DNA of 64,000 nt from contig NZ_JAHWXY010000002.1 of NCBI RefSeq assembly GCF_024281235.1, forward strand, positions 682,001 to 746,000. Direction: 5' to 3'. The position numbers were made by a program, and so were the translations under genes. Under the pieces are notes generated by a model, which saw only the letters and a program-made list of their open reading frames with translations, did not search any database and was not told where the DNA came from. Source of the DNA: Shinella daejeonensis. GTDB lineage: Bacteria; Pseudomonadota; Alphaproteobacteria; Rhizobiales; Rhizobiaceae. Positions 48,496-57,261 of the stretch are shown here, in pieces (within the stretch, counting starts at the first letter, position 1; each line of letters begins with the position of its first letter).

Positions 48496-50004
48496 ATGAC
48501 CGTCATCGCCCCCGCCCGCATGCAGGATATCGCCGACCGCCACGCCGGCCTCATCAAGAGCCCCTTCCGCCATCGCTTCCGCGTCGTGCTGCTGGCTGCC
48601 GGCGTGCTGCTCTATGTGGTCTATTGCTGGTGGTTCTTCGCCATCGGCCAGGTGCTCGGCTCCGCCAACTGGGGCATTGCCGGCACCTATCTGGCGGACT
48701 GGGTGTCCTACGAGGTCCGCCCGAGCGTCAGGATCGCGCCGGACGGGGCGATGGAGCTTTCCTATCCTCGCTCCTCGCCGCTCGGGCCGGACGCTTCGCC
48801 CGACTGGGTGGATGTCGAGCGGGCGATGATGATGCGCGTGAAGCCGGTGGCGCAGGCCGTGGCCGTCCCCGCTCCGGCGCAGCCGTCGGCGGCAAGCAGC
48901 TTCATGGCGCCCGGTGCGGCGACCGGCGGAGCGGAGCCCGTCGTCTCCGGCCAAACGGAGGTCCGCACGGAGGAGGAGGTCGTGACCCACGCCCGTATCC
49001 GCATCGGTTCCGCAGGTGTCATCGATGTGTGGCCCGAGCGGGTGATGGTCGAACATGGCGGGGAGCGGCTCGCCGTCCGTCTCGATCAGGAGAAAGGGGT
49101 TTTAGTCGAGGGGGCGCTTCCCGGCTGGGCGGCCCAGAAGGCTCCGGGCGAGAAGATCACCTTCTCCTTCGGTTTTTCCGGCCGGGGCGATATCGATACC
49201 GACGGGGTGACGGTTCGCAGGCGGTTTTTCGGCTGGGCGAATTTCCTGTTCGATATCAATTCGCCGTTCCATGGCAGGCCGATGGGAGAGGTCGCCTCGC
49301 TGGTCCTTTCCGGCGAGCGGATCGATCCGGCGCGGTCCAATCTGTCGCTCGCCTGGGACAATATCCTCTACAACGCGGAATGGCAGCATCTCGACGTCTG
49401 GACCAAGCTGCTGCAAACCATCGTCATGGCCTTCGTCGGCACGCTCTTTGCGATGCTTGCGGCGTTTCCGCTGTCGTTCCTCGCCGCGCGCAACATCACC
49501 CGCAACTGGCTGTCGAACCAGCTCAGCAAGCGGCTGTTCGATTTCTTGCGCTCCGTCGATATGCTGATCTGGGCGCTGTTCTTCACCCGCGCCTTCGGTC
49601 CGGGGCCGCTTGCCGGCATTTCCGCGATCTTTTTCACGGACACCGGAACGCTGGGCAAGCTCTATTCCGAGGCGCTGGAGAATATCGACGACAAGCAGCG
49701 CGAGGGTGTGAAATCGGTTGGGGCCGCGCCCGCCGCGGTGCAGCGTTACGGCGTGCTGCCGCAGGTCCTGCCGGTTTTCGCTTCCCAGGCACTCTATTTC
49801 TGGGAGTCCAACACCCGCTCGGCGACGATTATCGGGGCGGTCGGCGCCGGCGGCATCGGCCTGAAGCTGTGGGAGGCGATGCGCACCAACTCGGATTGGG
49901 AGAATGTCGCCTATATGGTGCTGCTCATCCTCGTCGTGGTCTTCATCTTCGACGGCCTTTCCAATAGGTTGCGCTCGCGGCTCATGGGAAGGCCGGCGCG
50001 ATGA
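48496..50004 (+). CDS. phnE2: Phosphonate ABC transporter permease PhnE2, with large soluble insertion
   Basis: Second inner-membrane subunit, 502 residues, far longer than PhnE1. After the first helix (about 29-51) comes some 260 residues of soluble sequence, including an Ala/Pro-rich linker (AVAVPAPAQPSAASS) and a beta-rich part, before the permease core at about 310-500 with EAA-loop REGVKSVGAAPAAVQRY. The insertion should be periplasmic by topology. The ribosome binding site is GGAG. The stop overlaps an ATG of the next frame. Confidence 0.9.
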   Translation: MTVIAPARMQDIADRHAGLIKSPFRHRFRVVLLAAGVLLYVVYCWWFFAIGQVLGSANWGIAGTYLADWVSYEVRPSVRIAPDGAMELSYPRSSPLGPDASPDWVDVERAMMMRVKPVAQAVAVPAPAQPSAASSFMAPGAATGGAEPVVSGQTEVRTEEEVVTHARIRIGSAGVIDVWPERVMVEHGGERLAVRLDQEKGVLVEGALPGWAAQKAPGEKITFSFGFSGRGDIDTDGVTVRRRFFGWANFLFDINSPFHGRPMGEVASLVLSGERIDPARSNLSLAWDNILYNAEWQHLDVWTKLLQTIVMAFVGTLFAMLAAFPLSFLAARNITRNWLSNQLSKRLFDFLRSVDMLIWALFFTRAFGPGPLAGISAIFFTDTGTLGKLYSEALENIDDKQREGVKSVGAAPAAVQRYGVLPQVLPVFASQALYFWESNTRSATIIGAVGAGGIGLKLWEAMRTNSDWENVAYMVLLILVVVFIFDGLSNRLRSRLMGRPAR

Positions 50005-50087
50005 TGGCAGGAGAGAACGCGATGCCGCCGTCCATGTCCTCCGCCGCGCCACGGGCCGCCCCTTGCGGGGACAACAGGAGTAAACCT

Positions 50088-50795
50088 TTGCGTTACGCCC
50101 TTTATTTCACGCCGCCGGCGGCCGATCCGCTGGCGCTTGCCGCCCGGCGCTGGCTCGGCCGCGACGCCTTCACCGGCGCGGCCGTCGATCCGGCCGTTGT
50201 GGCGGGACTTGACGCAAAGGCGTTTGCCGCCCTGACCGTCGATCCGCGCCGCTACGGTTTTCATGCCACGCTGAAAGCGCCCTTCACGCTGGCGGAGGGC
50301 CGGAGCGAGGCCGAACTGATCGAGGCCGTGGGGCGCTTTGCCGCCGAAAGCGGTCCGGTCCGGATACCGGAAGTCGTCGTCGGTCGGCTCGGCTCCTTCT
50401 TCGCGCTGGTCACGGCCGACCCCTGCGATGCGTTGCAGGATCTCGCCGCCGAAACCGTGCGCCGCTTCGAAAGGTTCCGTGCGCCGCTCACATCGGCCGA
50501 TATCGCGCGCCGCAAGCCGGACGAACTGGGACCGGCGGAGCGCCAGAACCTTGTCCAATGGGGCTATCCTTACGTTTTCGACGAATTCCGCTTTCATATG
50601 ACGTTGACGGGCCGGGTAGCGCCCGAGAACCGGGAGACGGTCGGAAAGGCGCTTCTCGACCATTTCGCCGCCTTCCACGGCCGCCCGCTCGAAATCGATC
50701 ATCTGGCGCTGTTCCGCGAGCCGGCGCGCGGCGCGGATTTCAGCGTCCATTCCCTTTTTCCGCTCGGTGGAGCGGCCAACAGAAAGAGCGCATGA
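50088..50795 (+). CDS. DUF1045 protein, 2H phosphoesterase superfamily, phosphonate-linked
   Basis: A 235-residue cytoplasmic protein with two H-x-T motifs, HATLKAPF and HMTLTG, the mark of 2H phosphoesterases that open cyclic phosphates. I prefer a TTG start at 50088: AGGAG lies 7 bases before it and the product then starts with the family's (M)RYALYFTP. ATG codons at 50001 and 50004 overlap the phnE2 stop and would add a 29-residue low-complexity leader. It sits before phnM and phnN, and the cluster has no phnP, so it may hydrolyse the cyclic ribose phosphate made by PhnJ. Confidence 0.85.
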   Translation: MRYALYFTPPAADPLALAARRWLGRDAFTGAAVDPAVVAGLDAKAFAALTVDPRRYGFHATLKAPFTLAEGRSEAELIEAVGRFAAESGPVRIPEVVVGRLGSFFALVTADPCDALQDLAAETVRRFERFRAPLTSADIARRKPDELGPAERQNLVQWGYPYVFDEFRFHMTLTGRVAPENRETVGKALLDHFAAFHGRPLEIDHLALFREPARGADFSVHSLFPLGGAANRKSA

Positions 50796-50796
50796 C

Positions 50797-51936
50797 ATGA
50801 CCCGCGAGACCATTCTTTCCAATGCCCGTATCGTCCTGGAGGATCGGATCGTCGACGGCACGCTCGTGCTGCGCGACGGGCTGATCGCCGAGATTGCCGA
50901 CAGGCCTTCGGCCGGGGGCGAGGACATGGAAGGGGATTACCTTCTCCCCGGACTGGTGGAGTTGCATACCGACCATCTGGAGGCCCATTACGCGCCGCGT
51001 CCCGGCGTGCGCTGGAGCAAGATGGCGGCGCTTCAGGCCCACGATGCGCAGGTGGCGGCTTCCGGCATCACGACCGTCTTCGATTGCCTGCGCATGGGAG
51101 CGGACGCCGAAAGCGGTTTTGAAATGGGCGAGATGCGCGCCATGGCCGATGCCCTTGCCGAAGCCCAGCGCGAGGACCGGCTGCGCGCCCAGCACCTCAT
51201 CCATCTGCGCTGCGAGGTTTCGACCGACAACGTCCTTGAACATTTCGGGGCGTTTGACGACGATCCGCTGGTGCGCCTCGTCTCGCTGATGGACCATGCG
51301 CCGGGCCAGCGACAATTCCAGACGCTGGAGCAATATGCGGCCTATTATCAGGGCAAGCGCGGCATGTCGGACGCCGAGTTCGCGACGTTCTGCGCGCGCC
51401 AGCAAGCGTCTTCCGCCCGCTACGCCAAGCCGAATCGCGATGCCATCGCGGCGGCCTGCGCGGCGCGCGACATCACGGTGGCAAGCCATGACGACGCCAC
51501 GCTGGACCACGTCGAGGAAGCCATCGGCTACGGCGTGCGCCTTGCGGAATTTCCCACCAGCGTCGCGGCGGCGAGAGCCTCGCACGAGGCGGGCATGAGC
51601 GTGCTGATGGGCGCGCCGAACATCGTGCGCGGCCAGTCCCATTCCGGCAATATCGCCGCCAGCGATCTGGTGCGGCTGGGTGTGCTCGATGTGCTTTCTT
51701 CCGATTATGTGCCCTTCAGCCTGCTGCATGCGCCCTTCATCCTCGCCGATACGGTCGAGAGCATCGACCTGCCGCAGGCGGTGACCATGGTCTCGGCGAA
51801 GCCGGCCCGCACCGTCGGGCTTGACGATCGCGGCCATATCGCGCCTGGCAAGCGCGCCGATATCGTGCGTGTCCGCCGTCCCTCCGGCGTGCCGGTCGTG
51901 CGGTCGGTCTGGCGCGAGGGACGGCGCGTGGCATGA
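50797..51936 (+). CDS. phnM: RPnTP diphosphatase PhnM
   Basis: Amidohydrolase-superfamily enzyme that removes pyrophosphate from ribosyl triphosphonate, making the PhnJ substrate. The 379-residue protein has the metal motif ELHTDHLE, later ASHDDAT, and the catalytic-end segment LSSDYVPFSLLHAPF. The start at 50797 lies just past the DUF1045 stop. The stop overlaps phnN by four bases. Confidence 0.94.
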   Translation: MTRETILSNARIVLEDRIVDGTLVLRDGLIAEIADRPSAGGEDMEGDYLLPGLVELHTDHLEAHYAPRPGVRWSKMAALQAHDAQVAASGITTVFDCLRMGADAESGFEMGEMRAMADALAEAQREDRLRAQHLIHLRCEVSTDNVLEHFGAFDDDPLVRLVSLMDHAPGQRQFQTLEQYAAYYQGKRGMSDAEFATFCARQQASSARYAKPNRDAIAAACAARDITVASHDDATLDHVEEAIGYGVRLAEFPTSVAAARASHEAGMSVLMGAPNIVRGQSHSGNIAASDLVRLGVLDVLSSDYVPFSLLHAPFILADTVESIDLPQAVTMVSAKPARTVGLDDRGHIAPGKRADIVRVRRPSGVPVVRSVWREGRRVA

Positions 51937-52508
51937 GCGGGCAGGCGGATGCAGGCATGATGGTGGTCGTTGTCGGCCCGAGCGGCGCCGGCAAGGACAG
52001 CGTGATCGCCTACGCCGCCCGCCATTTCGCCGGCAATCCGCGCCTTGCCCTCGTGCGGCGTATCATAACCCGGCCGCCGGATGGAGGGTTCGAGGCGCAT
52101 GAGGCGGTCGGCGTCGAGGAGTTCGCGCGGCGACGGGCCGAGGGTGCGTTTGCGGTCTCCTGGGAAGCCCACGGCCTTTGCTATGCCTTTCCCCGCGAAA
52201 CGCTGGATATGCTGGACAGGGGCATGACGTTGGTCGCCAATGGCAGCCGCGCGGCGCTACCGGCGATCGCCGCGGCCTATCCGCGCCTGCGGGTCGTCAC
52301 GGTCACCGCCCGGCCGGATATCCTGGCCGCCCGCCTTGCCGCGCGCGGACGCGAAGGCCCCGAGGCCATCGCCGGCCGGCTCCGGCGGGCCGTGGCGGAA
52401 ACGCCGGGAGCGATGGTGATCGACAACAGCGGCGCGCTGGCGGAGGCGGGCGCAACCTTTATCGCACTGCTGGAAGAAACCCTGGAGCGGTCCCCGCAAA
52501 CCGGATAG
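51933..52508 (+). CDS. phnN: Ribose 1,5-bisphosphokinase PhnN
   Basis: Phosphorylates ribose 1,5-bisphosphate to PRPP, linking phosphonate breakdown to nucleotide synthesis. The 191-residue P-loop kinase has Walker A GPSGAGKDS and the family's RIITRPPDGGFEAHEAV substrate segment. It overlaps phnM by four bases and ends the phn cluster. It is convergent with the DUF454 gene. Confidence 0.93.
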   Translation: MSGQADAGMMVVVVGPSGAGKDSVIAYAARHFAGNPRLALVRRIITRPPDGGFEAHEAVGVEEFARRRAEGAFAVSWEAHGLCYAFPRETLDMLDRGMTLVANGSRAALPAIAAAYPRLRVVTVTARPDILAARLAARGREGPEAIAGRLRRAVAETPGAMVIDNSGALAEAGATFIALLEETLERSPQTG

Positions 52509-52544
52509 CGCTGTTTCGCGAAAGCGGAAATGCTCTACTTACGG
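52506..52544. repeat. Possible partial copy of the dispersed repeat / convergent-end hairpin
   Basis: Between phnN and the convergent DUF454 gene, an imperfect hairpin (CGCTGTTTCG / CGAAAGCG) is followed by GGAAATGCTCTA, which matches the end of repeat copies A and B. It may be a remnant of that element acting as a transcript end. Confidence 0.3.
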
Positions 52545-52951
52545 CCGATCGGGCGATTCTCGCCGGCTCTGCGGGGTAATGGCCGTGTCAGGATGAACAG
52601 GCCGCTGGTGCATAGAATGAGGGCGACGACGCCGGCAAGCAGCCAGGAGGGGGTGACCCGGTAGCAGAAGAATACGAAGCCGGCCGCCATCAATCCAATG
52701 GAAATAATCTTAGCCCGAAGGGAAATCGCGCCTTCCCGGCGCCAGTCGCGAAGCGGCGGCCCCAGCCGGGGATGGTCCAGCAGCCAGCGTTCGAAACGCG
52801 GGGAAGAGCGCGAGAAGAGCCAGGCGGCGGCCAGAAGAAACGGCGTCGTGGGCAAAAGCGGCAGAAAGACACCGGCGATGCCGAGCGCCGTCATCGCAAA
52901 TCCCGCCAGCATATAGATGGACCGCACGGTCGTTCCCTCTTGCAACAGCAT
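52535..52951 (-). CDS. DUF454 (YbaN-like) inner-membrane protein
   Basis: A 138-residue protein with three to four hydrophobic segments: IYMLAGFAMTALGIAGVFLP, LPTTPFLLAAAWLFSRSS and two near the C-terminus (IGLMAAGFVFFCYR, LLAGVVALILCTSGLF). The GxxLPxLPTTPFLLxAAxxFxRSSP signature is that of the DUF454/YbaN family, of unknown function. It may start at an ATG twelve codons into the frame. Confidence 0.85.
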   Translation of the reverse strand: MLLQEGTTVRSIYMLAGFAMTALGIAGVFLPLLPTTPFLLAAAWLFSRSSPRFERWLLDHPRLGPPLRDWRREGAISLRAKIISIGLMAAGFVFFCYRVTPSWLLAGVVALILCTSGLFILTRPLPRRAGENRPIGRK

Positions 52952-53062
52952 CGAACGGACCCGGGACCGGGTCTTTCAGCCCATCGATTTAGGGCGATTC
53001 CCGCGCGAAGGCCATGCGGCGATATGCGCCGCCCCGCCGGTCCGGAGAGGCGGCGTAAAGGC

Positions 53063-53347
53063 TCAGTTCGGTCCTTGACCGGTCGCCGGAGTTTTCGTGC
53101 GCTTCGCGCGGGATGCTGTCGCTCCCGCCCCCGGGGCCTTACCCGCGTCGTCCCGCGGCGAAATCTCGATCAGCGGCTTGGCCGCTTTCGTGGAGGTCGC
53201 AGCAGATCCAGGTCTGTTCTGCCCGGCGGCTTCATGTTCCTGCTCCGCCTGCGCCCAGTGCACGGCGTCGAGACCATGCGGCCGGCCGGCCTCTTCCCAG
53301 AGAGCATAGGCCCTTTTGCTGATCCATTCCCTGTGTGCGTCCGTCAT
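53063..53347 (-). CDS. DUF2934 family small protein
   Basis: A 94-residue protein. Residues 1-45 match the DUF2934 pattern (ISKRAYALWEEAGRPHG, then HWAQAEQE), followed by a low-complexity basic tail. The ATG at 53347 has AGAGGA upstream; the frame is open to 53755 but the extra codons look non-coding. Function unknown; these proteins are common in rhizobia. Confidence 0.75.
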   Translation of the reverse strand: MTDAHREWISKRAYALWEEAGRPHGLDAVHWAQAEQEHEAAGQNRPGSAATSTKAAKPLIEISPRDDAGKAPGAGATASRAKRTKTPATGQGPN

Positions 53348-53732
53348 GGCTCGTCCTCTGCGTCGGAGTGGTTGATGGCGCGCTGCGGTTGTATCGGCAA
53401 TCCGAAGCGCGATACGCCCGGATGCAAGCCGTACAGGCTTCATCCGATTTCCGGCACCGTTCGCTCCGGGCCTTCCGGCCGTGAAGGGAGCAGGTTTACC
53501 CTTCGAATCGTTCCCGTCAGAATGCGCGCAAAGCGTCGCGTCTTCAAGAGCGTCGCGGCTGCGTGCTCTCCTTATGCACGTGGAGATTGTGGATCTGGCC
53601 GCCCGGTGACGGCCAAAGCCGGTGCCGGTTGCGCATCGCTTGCATTTACTCTCGTGTCCGGAACGTAATCGGGATGGGGCATTTCTTTTCACGCCTTTGC
53701 CGGCAGCGGCCCGCATGCCCACAAATACCATC
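53348..53732. other. Intergenic stretch without a supported gene; contains one hairpin
   Basis: No open frame here has a good start, ribosome binding site or coding character. A 10-bp stem with one bulged base (GGATGCAAGCC / GGCTTCATCC, loop GTACA, 53420-53445) is the only notable element. It could belong to the 5' leader of the DUF2934 gene or mark a small RNA; neither can be shown. Confidence 0.4.
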
Positions 53733-53761
53733 TTGTCATGTTGTAATGATAACATTATAGG
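53733..53761 (+). promoter_or_regulatory. Candidate promoter and operator of the tkt-xylB operon
   Basis: TTGTCA, 17 bases, TATAGG is a good sigma-70 match about 30 bases before the transketolase start. The spacer holds nested palindromes: TAATG-ATAA-CATTA (53744-53757) and ATGTT/AACAT. A palindrome inside the spacer suggests a repressor site; the regulator is not in this window. Confidence 0.55.
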
Positions 53762-53791
53762 ATGAGAAAAGATTTCTGGAGGCTATCTGAC

Positions 53792-55786
53792 ATGTCTGAC
53801 CGCCGTGAATTGGCGAATGCCATTCGTTTCCTGACCATCGATGTCGTGCAGAAGGCGAATTCGGGCCACCCCGGCACCGCCATGGGCATGGCGGATATCG
53901 CCGAAGTCCTGTGGAACGACTTTCTCCGGCACAATCCCGCCAATCCGAAATGGCCCAATCGCGATCGCTTCGTGCAGTCGAACGGCCATGGTTCGATGCT
54001 GATCTATTCGCTTCTGCACCTTTCCGGCTATGGCCTGACGGTCCAGGATCTCAAGGACCATCGCAAGATGCATTCCCGGACGCCGGGCCATCCGGAATAT
54101 GGCATCACGGCCGGCGTCGAGACCACGACCGGCCCTCTCGGCCAGGGTTTCGCCACGGCTGTCGGCATGGCGCTTGCAGAGCGCAAGCTGGCGCAGGAGT
54201 TCAATCGCGACGGTTTCGACGTCGTCGATCACCATACCTACGTTTTTGTCGGTGACGGATGCCTGATGGAGGGGATCGCTCAGGAGGCGGCCTCGCTTGC
54301 CGGTACCCTCAAGCTCAACAAGCTGATCGCCGTTTATGACGACAACAAGATATCCATCGATGGCGAGACGCCCGGCTGGTTCGCCGACGATAGCGCCGCG
54401 CGCTTCCGCGCGCTCGGCTGGAACGTCGTTGCGGATGTCGATGGTCACGATGCGCAGGCCATCGCCGATGCTTTCGCCGCCGCGCGCCGTTCGTCCGACA
54501 AGCCCACGCTGATCTGCTGCAAGACGATCATCGGCTATGGGTCTCCCAACAAGCAGGGTAAGGAAGAGGTGCACGGCGCGCCGCTCGGGGCCGACGAGGT
54601 CGCCCGCACCCGCGAGCATCTCGGCTGGCCGCATGAGGCTTTCGTCGTGCCGGATGCGATCATGCGGGCCTGGGACGCCCGTCCGCGCGGCGAGAAGGTG
54701 GAGGCCGAATGGCGCGCGCTTTTTGACGCCTACAAGGCTGCCCATCCCGCGCTCGCGGCGGAACTGGAGCGTCGTCTGGCCGGCGATCTCCCGGAGGGTT
54801 TCGATGCCCTGGTGTCGGGAGAGGTGGAGCGGATCCTTGCCGCCGGACCGGTCAGGCAGCCGGTTCGGAAGGCTTCGAACCGGGTTCTCGGCAACCTTCT
54901 GCAATCCCTTCCCGAAGTGATCGGCGGTTCGGCCGACGTGTCGCTGTCGACGCTGGCCTGGACCGGCGCGGCGCGTTCGATCACCCCCGACGACTTCTCG
55001 GGCAATTTCGTGCATTACGGCGTGCGTGAATTCGGCATGTCGGCGATGATGAACGGCATGGCGGCCCACGGCGGCCTTATTCCCTATGGCGCCTGCTATC
55101 TGGTTTTCAGCGACTACAGCCGCAACGCCGTTCGTCTTTCGGCGCTGATGGGCCTCAAGTCGATCTTCGTCTATACGCACGATTCCATCGGTGTGGGCGA
55201 GGACGGGCCGACGCATCAGCCCTGCGAGCAGCTGGTGGCGCTGCGGGCCATTCCGAACATGTCGCTGTGGCGGCCGGGCAGCGAGCTGGAGGCGCTGGCC
55301 GCATGGGATTGCGCGCTGAAGCGCCAGGGGCCGAGCGTCATCGTCGCGGCCCGTCAGGACGGTGCGGCCGTGATGCATGGCCCGGACGACCTCGAAGGCA
55401 TTCGCAAGGGCGGCTATGTGCTGCGGGAGGCCGATGGCAAGCCCGATATCGTCCTCGTGGCGACGGGTACGGAGCTTGCGCTTGTGCTGGAGGCCGGTGT
55501 GGCGCTCGAAAGCCAGGGCAAGGCCGTGCGCGTCGTCTCCATTCCCAACGGCAATCTTTTCGCGGCGCAGGATCGTGAATATCAAGATAGCGTGCTTGCT
55601 TTCGGAACGCCGGCGGTCTTTGTCGAGGCGGCGTCGCCGATCTACTGGTATCAGTTCCTCAAGGGGCCGGGTACGGTCGTCGGCGTCGACCGCTTCGGCG
55701 AATCCGCGCCGGGGCCGGAAATCTATCGCGCATTGAACCTGACGGCCGAAAGAATCGTTTCCGAGGCCGGGCAGCTTCTGCGCTGA
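53792..55786 (+). CDS. tkt: Transketolase
   Basis: Thiamine-diphosphate enzyme that moves two-carbon units between sugar phosphates in the pentose phosphate pathway. The 664-residue protein is full length: N-terminal pyrophosphate domain with SGHPGTAMGMADI and the TPP motif GDGCLMEG ... YDDNKIS, central pyrimidine-binding domain with REFGMSAMMNG and THQPCEQL, and C-terminal domain. The start is the ATG at 53792; GGAGG lies ten bases upstream. It is followed by xylulokinase, so it is likely a pathway-specific extra copy. Confidence 0.95.
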   Translation: MSDRRELANAIRFLTIDVVQKANSGHPGTAMGMADIAEVLWNDFLRHNPANPKWPNRDRFVQSNGHGSMLIYSLLHLSGYGLTVQDLKDHRKMHSRTPGHPEYGITAGVETTTGPLGQGFATAVGMALAERKLAQEFNRDGFDVVDHHTYVFVGDGCLMEGIAQEAASLAGTLKLNKLIAVYDDNKISIDGETPGWFADDSAARFRALGWNVVADVDGHDAQAIADAFAAARRSSDKPTLICCKTIIGYGSPNKQGKEEVHGAPLGADEVARTREHLGWPHEAFVVPDAIMRAWDARPRGEKVEAEWRALFDAYKAAHPALAAELERRLAGDLPEGFDALVSGEVERILAAGPVRQPVRKASNRVLGNLLQSLPEVIGGSADVSLSTLAWTGAARSITPDDFSGNFVHYGVREFGMSAMMNGMAAHGGLIPYGACYLVFSDYSRNAVRLSALMGLKSIFVYTHDSIGVGEDGPTHQPCEQLVALRAIPNMSLWRPGSELEALAAWDCALKRQGPSVIVAARQDGAAVMHGPDDLEGIRKGGYVLREADGKPDIVLVATGTELALVLEAGVALESQGKAVRVVSIPNGNLFAAQDREYQDSVLAFGTPAVFVEAASPIYWYQFLKGPGTVVGVDRFGESAPGPEIYRALNLTAERIVSEAGQLLR

Positions 55787-55815
55787 CACGACGCGATAGG
55801 GTTGCGGGAGGGGAT

Positions 55816-57261
55816 ATGTATCTCGGCATCGATCTTGGCACCGGTTCGGTCAAAGCGCTTCTGATCGACGACGACGGAAAGGTCGTCGCCGAGGCTTCCC
55901 GAACCTATCCCGTCTCCTCGCCGCGGCCCGGCTATGCGGAAAGCGCGCCTGCGGACTGGTGGGCGCAGACGGTGGCCGCCGTTCGCGCCTGCTGCGGGGA
56001 GCGGGGCGGGGCGGTCCGTGGCATCGGGCTTTCGGGCCAGGCCCATGGCCTGGTCGTTCTCGGTGACGATGAAAGGCCGTTGCGCCCGGCGATCCTCTGG
56101 GCGGACCAGCGGGCGGCCGCGCAGATGGAGCGTGTCCTGCAACTGCCGGAAGATGTGCGGCGGCCGCTCGCCAACCCGGTGGTCAGCGGTATGGCGGGGC
56201 TTTCCCTGCTATGGCTGCGGGAGAACGAGCCGCAGAGCTATGCCGCGATCCGCCGCATCCTGTCGCCGAAGGACTGGCTGCGCCTCGTCATGACGGGCGA
56301 GGTGGCGACGGAGCCTGCCGACGCCTCGATGACGCTGCTCTACGACATTAACGCCGACTGCTGGGCGACGGACTTCCTTGCAGCCCTCTCGATCGACCCG
56401 GCGATCCTTGCGCCGGTGGTCGAATCCCACGCGGTCGCGGGCCGGCTGTCGGCGACTGTGGCCGCCGAATTCGGGCTTCCGGCCGGCACGCCCGTCGCCG
56501 CCGGACTTGCCGATTCGGCTGCCTGCCTTTTCGGCATGGGCCAGACGACGCCCGGCTCGACGATCCTGCAAGTCGGATCCGGCATCCAGATCATGTCGGT
56601 GGTGGAAGGCGTCGAGCCGCGCATCCAGCCGTTCTACAACAGCTATCGCGCCATCGGACGCAGCCTCTACAGCATGGCCGCGCTCCAGAACGGCGGAACC
56701 GTGTTCGAATGGGCCCGGGCGATCCTCGGCGCATCCTGGCCCGAAATGTACCGCGCCGGCTTCAAAGAGAACGAAGGCAACGGCGGGATCGTCTTCCTGC
56801 CCTATGCGGCGGGCGAACGCGCGCCGCTGCTCGATCCGAACGCCTCGGCGGCCTGGGCCTATATGCGGCTCGGCTGCACGCGCAATCAGCTCATCCGTTC
56901 CGTCTTCGAGGGCGTGGCCCTTGCGGTGCGCGACAGTTGGGATGCGATGCGGGAAATCGGCGTGTCGGCCGACCGGATCCTCCTGACCGGTGGGGGCAGT
57001 GTCGATCCGCGCTGGCAGCAGATGCTGGCGGATATCCTGCAAGTCCCGCTCGTTCCAGCCCATGAACTGGGCAACGCGACGATCGGCGCCGCTTATCTGG
57101 GTGGGCTAGCCGCCGACCGCTGGAGCGGGCTTTCGGACATTCCGGTTCCCGAAAGCCCCGGCGCTCCCGTCGAGCCGCGACCCTTCGACGGGCTGGACGA
57201 ACTGCTTTTCCGTTTCCGCGGAACCTACCGCGGGCTCAAGGGAAACGAGAGCACGGCGTAG
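55816..57261 (+). CDS. xylB: Xylulokinase
   Basis: Phosphorylates D-xylulose to xylulose 5-phosphate, a transketolase substrate. The 481-residue FGGY-family protein has the phosphate motif LGIDLGTGSVKALL at the N-terminus, substrate segment SGQAHGLVVL, WADQRA and the C-terminal FGGY nucleotide motif LLTGGGSVDPRWQQML. It lies 29 bases after tkt in the same operon. Another FGGY pentulose kinase is possible but the motifs favour xylulose. Confidence 0.93.
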   Translation: MYLGIDLGTGSVKALLIDDDGKVVAEASRTYPVSSPRPGYAESAPADWWAQTVAAVRACCGERGGAVRGIGLSGQAHGLVVLGDDERPLRPAILWADQRAAAQMERVLQLPEDVRRPLANPVVSGMAGLSLLWLRENEPQSYAAIRRILSPKDWLRLVMTGEVATEPADASMTLLYDINADCWATDFLAALSIDPAILAPVVESHAVAGRLSATVAAEFGLPAGTPVAAGLADSAACLFGMGQTTPGSTILQVGSGIQIMSVVEGVEPRIQPFYNSYRAIGRSLYSMAALQNGGTVFEWARAILGASWPEMYRAGFKENEGNGGIVFLPYAAGERAPLLDPNASAAWAYMRLGCTRNQLIRSVFEGVALAVRDSWDAMREIGVSADRILLTGGGSVDPRWQQMLADILQVPLVPAHELGNATIGAAYLGGLAADRWSGLSDIPVPESPGAPVEPRPFDGLDELLFRFRGTYRGLKGNESTA

